NCBI GenBank assembly: GCA_024695725.1
Contig: JAILHQ010000068.1
Span: 1 to 13,247 of the forward strand
Reading direction: 5' to 3'
Source of the DNA: Cyanobacteria bacterium RUI128
GTDB taxonomy: Bacteria; Cyanobacteriota; Vampirovibrionia; Gastranaerophilales; Gastranaerophilaceae
Length of the DNA: 13,247 nucleotides
In this document: one piece after another, positions 1 through 6,104 of the stretch
Numbering within the stretch: the first letter of the stretch is position 1
Layout of the letters: each line of letters starts with the position of its first letter
Program-made: the position numbers and the translations under genes
The notes under the pieces: generated by a model
Told to the model about the DNA's origin: nothing
The model's database searches: none
The model's input: only the letters and a program-made list of their open reading frames with translations

Positions 1-731
1 AACCCTTTTAATAAAATATCTTTATCATAAAGCGGTGCAATAATGTGTAGTTTAAATTTTGCTTTAAATAATTTGGCAATACCTAATGCTAATAACAACA
101 AGTGTCCGCCTTTATTTATCGAACTGTTTGCGACAATTCCAAATGATATACAATCTTTTTGATGACTTAAATGATATTCGTGTGATTCACATCCGGGATA
201 TGATACTGTGATATTTGAAGGTTTCACATCGCAATTTTTTACGTAATCTTGTTTTACAATATCCGAAACCGCAATCATTTTTTGTGAATTTGAATGTTTA
301 TGAAATTCCGCTGATTGTTTTTTTATTTTATTTTTATCTTTAAAAAATCTAAAAGGTTTTATAAATACCGGAACTTTATTAAACCGGTGTTTTGTCGTAT
401 GTGTCTGTAAAATTGTTCCGTTAAAATAGGGTAACTTAAGCATTGAAATTATTTTATCGTAATTTTTTTGATAAAGATGTTGTTGTAGTTTTTCTGTACT
501 ACTACCTTCTAAAATGTTTTGTATAACAAATTCATTTGTATTGTCCTTGTTATAATCGAATTGAGATATTTTCTTTGAATAAATATCCACATGACAATTT
601 AAATCACTTGTGAGTGACAGATACAAATTTCGAATAACCACGCCTGCTCCACCGTATTTTGATGCGGTATCTTTATCTGTTATCCAGTTTATATCGTTCA
701 ATATAAGTGCAACTCTATATTTTTTATTCAT
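1..731 (-). CDS. GT4-type glycosyltransferase, N-terminal part (runs off left edge)
   Basis: An open frame starts at ATG 731-729 and reads without a stop to the window edge, giving 243 residues; the C-terminus is missing. Translation shows a GT-B-like N-terminal domain with the glycine-rich YGGAGVVIRNL at residues 26-36, in the place where GT4 and starch-synthase-like enzymes carry a K/YxGG loop. The linker AVSDIVKQDYV at 154-164 and ITVSYPGCE at 174-182 match the usual GT4 'vSe...V.pnGvd' segment. SFGIVANSSINKGGHLLLLAL at about 196-216 begins the nucleotide-sugar-binding domain. The donor-site Glu motif lies outside the window. The likely role is transfer of a sugar from an activated donor to a cell-surface glycan; donor and acceptor cannot be told. 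An in-frame TAA lies 6 nt upstream of the ATG, which fixes the start. The SD is weak (AGGA, 13 nt away). No signal peptide is seen, so it is probably cytosolic or membrane-peripheral. The gene looks more AT-rich than murD. Confidence 0.72.
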   Translation of the reverse strand, partial: MNKKYRVALILNDINWITDKDTASKYGGAGVVIRNLYLSLTSDLNCHVDIYSKKISQFDYNKDNTNEFVIQNILEGSSTEKLQQHLYQKNYDKIISMLKLPYFNGTILQTHTTKHRFNKVPVFIKPFRFFKDKNKIKKQSAEFHKHSNSQKMIAVSDIVKQDYVKNCDVKPSNITVSYPGCESHEYHLSHQKDCISFGIVANSSINKGGHLLLLALGIAKLFKAKFKLHIIAPLYDKDILLKG

Positions 732-776
732 ATTATATTAAATTTCCTAATTATATACTTTATGTCTATTAATAGA

Positions 777-805
777 ATTGTAGTATATCGTAAAATTGTT
801 GTCAA
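777..805 (-). promoter_or_regulatory. Sigma70-type promoter for the glycosyltransferase gene
   Basis: Read on the minus strand, a perfect TTGACA (805-800) is followed after exactly 17 nt by TACAAT (782-777). The predicted start of transcription is near 770, leaving a leader of about 40 nt before the ATG at 731. The element ends 17 nt before the divergent XRE start codon, so a bound regulator could affect both genes. Confidence 0.65.
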
Positions 806-822
806 TAATATAAAATTTAAGA

Positions 823-1041
823 ATGGATAAGGGTGATTTTTTAAAATTGGGACATAAAATAAAGTTTGAACGTAGTCAAAGGAAGATCTCACAACTTGAA
901 CTTTCTTTGAAAACGGGCTTGACAACCAGAACAATAAGCAGAATTGAGTGTGGTTCTATCGACCCGAAGTATTCAACATTAAAAAAGATAGCCGAAGCCT
1001 TTGATATCGATTTAGTAAAATTATTAGATTTTAAATTATAG
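823..1041 (+). CDS. Small XRE-family helix-turn-helix transcriptional regulator
   Basis: This 72-residue protein is almost entirely one Cro/CI-type HTH domain. LGHKIKFERSQRKISQLELS (residues 9-28) covers helix 1 and the start of helix 2. TGLTTRTISRIECGS (31-45) is the recognition helix with the typical 'ISRIE.G' signature. STLKKIAEAFDIDLVKLL (50-67) gives helices 4-5. There is no effector or dimerisation domain, so it would be a stand-alone DNA-binding protein like many small phage-type or autoregulatory repressors. An in-frame TAA at 811 rules out a longer start. No Shine-Dalgarno sequence precedes the ATG, which raises the possibility of leaderless or weak translation. The gene is divergent from the glycosyltransferase, whose promoter ends just upstream, so control of that gene is a reasonable inference. 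murD follows in the same direction but has its own promoter. Confidence 0.8.
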   Translation: MDKGDFLKLGHKIKFERSQRKISQLELSLKTGLTTRTISRIECGSIDPKYSTLKKIAEAFDIDLVKLLDFKL

Positions 1042-1055
1042 TTTAATATACATAA

Positions 1056-1083
1056 TTGCATTTCATTCTTAATCTTTTATAAT
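1056..1083 (+). promoter_or_regulatory. Promoter of the murD-ftsW-murG operon
   Basis: A perfect -10 TATAAT at 1078-1083 is preceded, after a 16-nt spacer, by TTGCAT at 1056-1061 as a weak -35. Predicted initiation near 1090 gives a leader of about 29 nt before the murD ATG at 1119. It lies wholly between the XRE stop codon and murD, so the wall genes can be transcribed independently of the regulator. Confidence 0.55.
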
Positions 1084-1118
1084 AGTTATACGGAGTGTTT
1101 GTAATTTTGGGAATAAAG

Positions 1119-2465
1119 ATGAGAGATTGGGCAAATAAAAAAGTTTTAGTTTTAGGTTTTTCACTGAGCGGGAAAGCCGCAGCAAGGTTTTTAGCAGATA
1201 AAAAATGCAATGTTTATATTACTGAAGCAAGAGAGCAAAAACCTGAAGATGAAAAAGATATCAAAGAATTAGAATCACTGGGAGTAAACCTCGAGTTTGG
1301 CGGACACTCAGAAGAATTTACTTCAGGGGTAAATGTTGCAATAGTCAGCCCGTCATTCCCTATGGAAAATGAAATATATATCAAGCTCAAAAACGAAGGA
1401 GTTGATATAATCTCCGAGCCTGATTTGGCATATTTAGAAAGCGATACTCCGTTTATATCCATAACTGGTACGAACGGCAAGACAACTACAACAGCGCTTG
1501 TGTCACATATTTTATCAACCCAATACAAAGCGCCTGCCTGCGGAAATATAGGCCAGCCGCCTGTTGCTTTGGTAAACGACAAACCTGATTATTTTGTCTG
1601 TGAAATCAGCTCTTATCAGGCAATACACAGCAAATATCTTCAGTCAAAAATCGCCTGCTGGACCAATTTTACACCTGACCATATAACATGGCACAAAACT
1701 CTGGAAAACTATTTTGATGCAAAAGCTCAACTTTTCGGGGTAAATGATATTGAGTTTTCAATATTTAACGGTGCAGACGAAAAATTGTTGGAATATGCGA
1801 AGAGTGGGAAATGCAGGGGTAAATTGTTCCTGTTTGATAAAGAAACGGATAATTCTTCATACATAAAAAATGATGCAATTTATTTTAAACGTGACGGCAA
1901 AGAAGAAAAAATTATTGATTTAAAAGACTGTTCTCTCGTCGGTCATCACAATTATCAAAACATTATGTGCGGTGTAATTATTGCAAAATTAACAGGTATA
2001 ACTAATGAAAACCTAAAATCTGCAATTATGTCCTTCAGGGCACCTGAACACAGATTAGAAAAAGTCAGAGACTTTAACGGAATAACTTTTTACAACGATT
2101 CAAAAGCAACAAATCCTGAAGCATCTATTGTTGCAATAGATTCGTTTAACAACCAAAATGTTGTTCTTATCGCAGGGGGCAGGGATAAACTCACAAGCCT
2201 TGACGAATTCTGCGACTCGGTAAATAAACACATTAAAACAGTAGTTTTAATCGGAGAAGCGACAGAAAGATTTGAAGAAAATCTTAAAAATAACGGTTTT
2301 TCTAATATAATAAAAGAAAACTCAATGGAATCTGCCATTGACAAATCTATCGAACTTGAACCTGATGTAGTTCTGTTGTCGCCTGCGTGTGCAAGCTTCG
2401 ATATGTTCTCAGGTTACGAAGAAAGAGGAAAAGTTTTTAAAGACTATGTATTATCAAAAAGATAA
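1119..2465 (+). CDS. murD: UDP-N-acetylmuramoyl-L-alanine--D-glutamate ligase MurD
   Basis: MurD is a cytosolic Mur ligase that uses ATP to add D-glutamate to UDP-MurNAc-L-Ala. The N-terminal Rossmann-like domain begins KKVLVLGFSLSG (residues 7-18), where the UDP substrate binds. The ATP P-loop GTNGKTTTT is at 117-125. The middle domain has SSYQ and NFTPDH segments. The C-terminal domain carries HRLEKV, the MurD-typical DSKATNPEA and LSPACASFDMF near the end. The length of 448 residues is normal for MurD. ATG 1119 is chosen because TGGGA sits 6 nt upstream. A GTG at 1095 would add 8 hydrophobic residues with CGGAG directly abutting it, which is poor spacing. It is the first gene of a wall operon and its end overlaps the proposed ftsW start. 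MurD is recognised rather than MurC, E or F from the DSKATN motif and overall length. Confidence 0.95.
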   Translation: MRDWANKKVLVLGFSLSGKAAARFLADKKCNVYITEAREQKPEDEKDIKELESLGVNLEFGGHSEEFTSGVNVAIVSPSFPMENEIYIKLKNEGVDIISEPDLAYLESDTPFISITGTNGKTTTTALVSHILSTQYKAPACGNIGQPPVALVNDKPDYFVCEISSYQAIHSKYLQSKIACWTNFTPDHITWHKTLENYFDAKAQLFGVNDIEFSIFNGADEKLLEYAKSGKCRGKLFLFDKETDNSSYIKNDAIYFKRDGKEEKIIDLKDCSLVGHHNYQNIMCGVIIAKLTGITNENLKSAIMSFRAPEHRLEKVRDFNGITFYNDSKATNPEASIVAIDSFNNQNVVLIAGGRDKLTSLDEFCDSVNKHIKTVVLIGEATERFEENLKNNGFSNIIKENSMESAIDKSIELEPDVVLLSPACASFDMFSGYEERGKVFKDYVLSKR

Positions 2466-3654
2466 CGACCAAAGAATGTTGAGAAACGTAACTCAGCAGA
2501 ATATTGTTATCACACCGCCTGACAAGGTGTTGACAATTGTTGTCCTGTTTCTGGTCATAACAGGTATTATGGCAGTATTTTCAGCCAGTGTACCTAAATG
2601 TATAAACTCAGGGATTTCGCCTCTACACTTCACTTATATTCAATTAAGCGGTGTAATTCTTGGCTATTTGGGTTTAAGAATAATGTGCAATTTGGATTAT
2701 AAAAAACTGGTCAATCTGACAAACGGATTCGCTGTTTTTGTAATCTGTATGCTTGTATTGGTATTAATGACAGGTGATATTATCAATGGTGCACAAAGGT
2801 GGATAAGTATAGGCCCCTTGAGTTTACAACCGTCAGAATTTGCAAAACCTGCCGTGGTAATGCTTTTAGCAAGAGTATTCGCAAAAGATGCGGCTCTTTT
2901 AGATTCAAAAAAATGGTCTGCATTCTTTTTAATCATAATCATGGTTTTACTGATTGCTAAGCAACCTAACCTGAGTATGGTTATACTACTTTTTGCTACA
3001 TCTGTTGTAATGTATCTTGCGGCGGGCGGTTCAAGAAAATTGGTCGGAAGTGTATTTTTAGGCGGTCTTGGAGTAGTATTTATTGCGATAACAAGTATGC
3101 TTGGCGGTTCTGTTATAGGCATGGGGAAAACCGGAACTTTCCTTTTGCCATATCAGTTACAACGTATCGTGATTTGGTTAAATCCCGAATCTGATCCGTT
3201 GGGCGCAGGTTACAACATTATTCAGTCTATGGTTGCATTCGCTTCAGGCGGACTTTGGGGCTGTGGATATGGTGCTTCCAAACAAAAACTTGCCTGGCTT
3301 CCTGAAGCACACACAGACTTTATATTTGCAGTTATAGGTGAAGAACTCGGGTTTATCGGGTGTGTATTTTTGATAGGTTTATTCTGGACAGTTTTGCAAA
3401 GAGGGTTCGCTATTGCATCTAAATGTCCTGATATGTACGGGAAATTGCTTGCAATAGGTCTTACGTTCTCTATTTGTTTTCAGGCGTTCCTTAATATGAG
3501 TGTTGCAAGTTCAATGTTGCCTGCAACGGGGGTTCCGCTTCCGTTTATCAGTTACGGTGGTTCTTCAGTTATGATAACATTATGTATGATAGGAATTTTA
3601 CTAAATATCTCTAAAAAAAGAGTACAAACTATAAGGGTAAGACAAAATGTCTAA
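2446..3654 (+). CDS. ftsW: SEDS-family septal peptidoglycan polymerase FtsW
   Basis: FtsW is an integral inner-membrane glycosyltransferase that polymerises lipid II at the division site together with a class b PBP. The protein is a chain of hydrophobic segments with the SEDS signatures in order: RWISIGPLSLQPSEFAKP at 118-135, LPEAHTDFIFAVIGEELGF from about 285 (Asp291 lies in the HTDF motif regarded as catalytic in the family), and GVPLPFISYGGSS near the C-terminus. FtsW rather than RodA is inferred from its place between murD and murG; sequence alone does not fully separate the two. ATG 2446 overlaps the murD stop by 20 nt, giving 402 residues. AGAGGA lies 16 nt upstream, which is a long gap. 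ATG 2476, just after the murD stop, is an acceptable alternative and loses only 10 polar residues. A longer frame from 2389 would run deep into murD and is unlikely. Confidence 0.92.
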   Translation: MYYQKDNDQRMLRNVTQQNIVITPPDKVLTIVVLFLVITGIMAVFSASVPKCINSGISPLHFTYIQLSGVILGYLGLRIMCNLDYKKLVNLTNGFAVFVICMLVLVLMTGDIINGAQRWISIGPLSLQPSEFAKPAVVMLLARVFAKDAALLDSKKWSAFFLIIIMVLLIAKQPNLSMVILLFATSVVMYLAAGGSRKLVGSVFLGGLGVVFIAITSMLGGSVIGMGKTGTFLLPYQLQRIVIWLNPESDPLGAGYNIIQSMVAFASGGLWGCGYGASKQKLAWLPEAHTDFIFAVIGEELGFIGCVFLIGLFWTVLQRGFAIASKCPDMYGKLLAIGLTFSICFQAFLNMSVASSMLPATGVPLPFISYGGSSVMITLCMIGILLNISKKRVQTIRVRQNV

Positions 3655-4768
3655 AAGATTTTTTATTACAGGCGGTGGTACAGGGGGACATATCTATCCC
3701 GCAATTGCTGTTGCGGATGAGCTTATGAAAAACCCTGATAATGTCGTTTATTATGTCGGGAATCCGGATAATCTGGAATACTCAATAGCAGAGAAAAAAG
3801 GGTATAAGTTCTTACCCGTAAAAGTTAAAGGTATGCCGAGAAAGATTAGTTTCGGGTTCATTCTGTGGGGTTTTCAGCTTTTGTGGGCTATAATAAAAAG
3901 TTTTTATTATCTGTTAGCCTACAAACCAAACATGATTTTCGGAACGGGCGGATACGTTTCAGCACCGGTACTCATAGCAGCTCTGATTCACAAAAAGACA
4001 CCTTATATGCTTCACGACTGCGATATGCAGCCGGGAATAGTTACCCGAAAACTGTCTAAAAAAGCAAAAGTTGTATCACTTGCGTTTGAAGGCGCTAAAA
4101 AGTTTATCAAAAACAGAAACTGCTACATCAACGGCAACCCTCTCAGACCTGAGTTTAAAACTTTAGACAGAGATACCGCAAGAGAAAGCCTTAAATTTGA
4201 TAAAGACAGACTACTTCTCTGTGTAATGGGCGGTTCTCAGGGTTCTAAGTCAATAGACAACGCTTTTGTCGAAATAATAAAAGAACTTTCTCAGGTTCAC
4301 AATATCCAGATAATTTTCCAGACAGGCCCAAACAATTACAACGACGTAATCGACAGATTAACCAAATTGTACAAGGACTATACAAAAGATAAAAATATAT
4401 TGATAAGACCGTATTTTGACGATATGATTACGGTTGTAAAAGCATCTGACGTCGTTATTTCAAGAGCAGGTTCTCTGAGCCTTTCGGAAATTTTTGCATC
4501 TGAAGTTGCACCTATTCTGATTCCGTACCCTTATGCGGCGGCAGACCATCAGAGAAAAAATGCAAAATATGTTCAGGAAAACGATGCCTGCATTTATCTT
4601 GAAGACAGTGATGCAGACCCTAATTCCCTGCTGAAGATAATTCTTGATCTGAAAAATAACCCTGATAAAGTGGAAAATTTAAAGAAAAAATCATCGCAGC
4701 TTGCTAAACCTGATGCGCTTGAAAACATTATGGAACTCGTTGAAAGAGTTTCAAAATACAATGACTAG
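3647..4768 (+). CDS. murG: UDP-GlcNAc:lipid I N-acetylglucosaminyltransferase MurG
   Basis: MurG is a peripheral inner-membrane GT-B enzyme (GT28) that adds GlcNAc to lipid I to make lipid II, the FtsW substrate. The N-terminal glycine loop TGGGTGGHIYPAIAVA starts at residue 8. A second-domain loop GGSQGS is at 195-200. SRAGSLSLSEI begins at 272, matching the family's SRAGA(L/S)TxxEI UDP-GlcNAc site. AAADHQRKNA at 297-306 is the conserved H-Q..NA segment. The hydrophobic patch around FGFILWGFQLLWAI (about 69-82) is the expected membrane-association surface. The 373-residue length is typical. The start overlaps the end of ftsW by 8 nt (ATGTCTAA), indicating translational coupling. The stop TAG forms the first bases of a triplicated RBS element leading to the next gene. 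Confidence 0.95.
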   Translation: MSKRFFITGGGTGGHIYPAIAVADELMKNPDNVVYYVGNPDNLEYSIAEKKGYKFLPVKVKGMPRKISFGFILWGFQLLWAIIKSFYYLLAYKPNMIFGTGGYVSAPVLIAALIHKKTPYMLHDCDMQPGIVTRKLSKKAKVVSLAFEGAKKFIKNRNCYINGNPLRPEFKTLDRDTARESLKFDKDRLLLCVMGGSQGSKSIDNAFVEIIKELSQVHNIQIIFQTGPNNYNDVIDRLTKLYKDYTKDKNILIRPYFDDMITVVKASDVVISRAGSLSLSEIFASEVAPILIPYPYAAADHQRKNAKYVQENDACIYLEDSDADPNSLLKIILDLKNNPDKVENLKKKSSQLAKPDALENIMELVERVSKYND

Positions 4769-4806
4769 GGGGTAAATAATAGGGGTAAATAATAGGGGGT
4801 AAATAA
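4766..4806 (+). repeat. Triplicated ribosome-binding-site unit before the GshB-family gene
   Basis: Three tandem units of 14, 13 and 14 nt are seen: TAGGGGGTAAATAA at 4766-4779, TAGGGGTAAATAA at 4780-4792 and TAGGGGGTAAATAA at 4793-4806. Each holds a purine-rich SD-like GGGG core. The first unit begins with the murG stop TAG, and only the last is completed to ATG, with 6 nt between AGGGGG and the start. The middle unit is one G shorter. The pattern looks like slippage or tandem duplication of the whole intercistronic RBS. Confidence 0.85.
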
Positions 4807-5807
4807 TGAATATATTATTTGTTATTGATAAAATCGAACTAAAATATTTTGAGTTTAACAACCTTGTGACCAATTTTTGGTTTATAAAAGAATTTCTTGA
4901 AAGAAGAAACAGGGTATTTATTACCACGAATAACAGATTATATCTGAAAAACTCTACTGCGCACGCACTTTGTTTTGAGGCTTATTTAGAAAACAAAAAT
5001 ATTTTTTACAAAAAAAATACGCTTGATGTAAAAATTGATGATTTTGAACTGGTAATGTTCAGACCTGATCCGCCTGTTGATACAGATTATATCAATGCAA
5101 CTTATATTCTGGACTTTGCTAAAAACACGAGAATAGTTAATGACCCGACATCAATAAGAGGATTCAATGAAAAATTACACGCAACTTTATTTTCAGAATT
5201 TATGCCAAAACACATAGTTACTGCATCAAAGGATAAGATAGAAGAGTTTCTGAAAGAGTGCGGCGAAATTATTCTTAAGCCGTTAAACAAATGCTTCGGC
5301 AGCGGGGTTATGTACCTGCATCAGGGTGATCCTAACACAAGAACCATCATAAACGGTATGACAAACGACGAAAATTCTGTTGTAATGGTTCAGCAGTTTA
5401 TCCCTGCCGTCAAGTACGGCGATAAGCGTGTTCTGACCTTAGGCGAAACCGTTCTTGATGAATGTGTTATGAAACTTCCGACTTCTGACGATTTTAAATT
5501 CAATACCCACAGCGATGATTTCATCAAAAAAGGTGTGCTTTCGGAAGAGGAACGTGAAAACTTTACTCAGGTTGCAAAAAAATTAAACGGTATGGGCATT
5601 TATATGGCAGGCTTAGACGTTGTTGACGGACAGATTATCGAAGTCAACGTCACAAGTCCATGTTATTTCATAAAAGAAATAAATAACAACTTCTGCACAA
5701 ATGTTGAAAAGAAAATTTGTGATTACATACTGTCTTTAGCCCAAACGACACGCACAGATGCGTGTACAACAGAAGACCATTACATGTATCAGACAAAAAC
5801 TGTTTAA
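4806..5807 (+). CDS. gshB: Glutathione synthetase (GshB)-family ATP-grasp ligase
   Basis: GshB joins gamma-glutamylcysteine to glycine using ATP in the cytosol. This 333-residue protein follows the prokaryotic GshB plan. RPDPPVDTDYINATYILD (86-103) matches the E. coli type R-K-DPPFDTEFI-ATYILE. NDPTSIRGFNEKL (112-124), IILKPL with a following GSG loop (155-168), GDKRVL (205-210) and the terminal ATP/Mg site EVNVTSP (279-285) also match. The region equivalent to the glycine-rich lid of E. coli GshB (here about 223-242) keeps its length but has lost nearly all its glycines and arginines, so the natural substrate may differ. A 20-odd-residue polar tail extends past the usual end. It is the fourth gene of the murD-ftsW-murG cluster, after a triple RBS; no gshA is in the window. 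Ddl (D-Ala-D-Ala ligase) was considered because of the context, but the motifs are GshB-like. The family call is firm and the exact reaction is not. Confidence 0.82.
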   Translation: MNILFVIDKIELKYFEFNNLVTNFWFIKEFLERRNRVFITTNNRLYLKNSTAHALCFEAYLENKNIFYKKNTLDVKIDDFELVMFRPDPPVDTDYINATYILDFAKNTRIVNDPTSIRGFNEKLHATLFSEFMPKHIVTASKDKIEEFLKECGEIILKPLNKCFGSGVMYLHQGDPNTRTIINGMTNDENSVVMVQQFIPAVKYGDKRVLTLGETVLDECVMKLPTSDDFKFNTHSDDFIKKGVLSEEERENFTQVAKKLNGMGIYMAGLDVVDGQIIEVNVTSPCYFIKEINNNFCTNVEKKICDYILSLAQTTRTDACTTEDHYMYQTKTV

Positions 5808-6019
5808 TCTAAGAAATCAGCATCGTCCATATCAAGTTCGAGATTATCTTCGTCCTGATCGTCTGACATTTGAAGAAGAGGCTCGTCTTTGTTTTCTTCT
5901 TTTTTATCTTCGTCTTTTTGTTGTTTCTTTCTTCTTGCGTAAACACCCATTCCGCCGCCGGCTTCAGGGTCTGAAGAGTATGATTTAAAAGGGTCGCTTC
6001 CGCTTATTCCGAATGACAT
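5804..6019 (-). CDS. Small acidic, probably disordered protein of unknown function
   Basis: This is a 71-residue protein of no family I recognise. It has a Gly/Ser/Pro-rich N-terminus (MSFGISGSDPFKSY, then EAGGGMG), a short basic patch ARRKKQQK at 28-35 and a very acidic tail of Asp and Glu ending in LELDMDDADFLD. It has no cysteine and no membrane segment, and almost all of it looks unstructured. That it is real is supported by a strong SD (AGGAG, 6 nt before the ATG), a well-formed promoter just upstream and biased composition. It converges on the GshB-family gene with the two stop codons overlapping (TTAA at 5804-5807), and no terminator is seen between them. A plus-strand frame over the same bases is a shadow. 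A charged tail of this type could bind basic partners, but nothing shows which. Confidence 0.75.
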   Translation of the reverse strand: MSFGISGSDPFKSYSSDPEAGGGMGVYARRKKQQKDEDKKEENKDEPLLQMSDDQDEDNLELDMDDADFLD

Positions 6020-6042
6020 AATCTTCTCCTGTACTTTTCATC

Positions 6043-6071
6043 ATTATAAAATATTTTTTTGAGTTTGTACA
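6043..6071 (-). promoter_or_regulatory. Promoter of the small acidic-protein gene
   Basis: On the minus strand, TGTACA (6071-6066) and TATAAT (6048-6043) are separated by exactly 17 nt. Predicted initiation near 6036 gives a leader of about 16 nt that includes the AGGAG ribosome-binding site. The -10 overlaps the left arm of the inverted repeat at 6046-6088. Confidence 0.6.
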
Positions 6072-6088
6072 GATTAAAAATATTTTAT
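6046..6088. repeat. 13-bp inverted repeat in the divergent control region
   Basis: ATAAAATATTTTT at 6046-6058 and AAAAATATTTTAT at 6076-6088 are exact inverted copies separated by 17 nt. The self-complementary TGTACA lies almost at the centre. The element fills much of the 85-bp gap between the acidic-protein gene and comEC and covers the former's -10. Its symmetry fits a dimeric-regulator operator, though AT-rich sequence makes chance pairing more likely than usual. Confidence 0.6.
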
Positions 6089-6104
6089 GAGATAATCATT
6101 TATA

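Noticed and set aside
728..934. Minus-strand 68-residue frame over the XRE gene
   Set aside because: It overlaps the clear HTH-coding frame and the start of the glycosyltransferase gene; hydrophobic, low-complexity translation of AT-rich intergenic DNA.
1095..1118. Upstream GTG start for murD adding 8 residues
   Set aside because: CGGAG abuts the GTG with no spacer, whereas ATG 1119 has TGGGA at 6 nt and gives the usual MurD N-terminus.
2389..2445. Longer ftsW start deep inside murD
   Set aside because: It would overlap conserved murD C-terminal codons by about 77 nt, and the extra residues (with two Cys and a polar run) are not FtsW-like.
4806..5807. D-alanine--D-alanine ligase (Ddl), suggested by the wall-gene context
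   Set aside because: The RPDPPVDTDY and EVNVTSP segments are of the GshB type, and Ddl signatures are absent.
5758..5988. Plus-strand 76-residue frame
   Set aside because: It is the shadow of the acidic-protein gene; it has no SD and an Arg/Phe/Leu-rich composition typical of an antisense frame of Asp/Glu/Lys codons.
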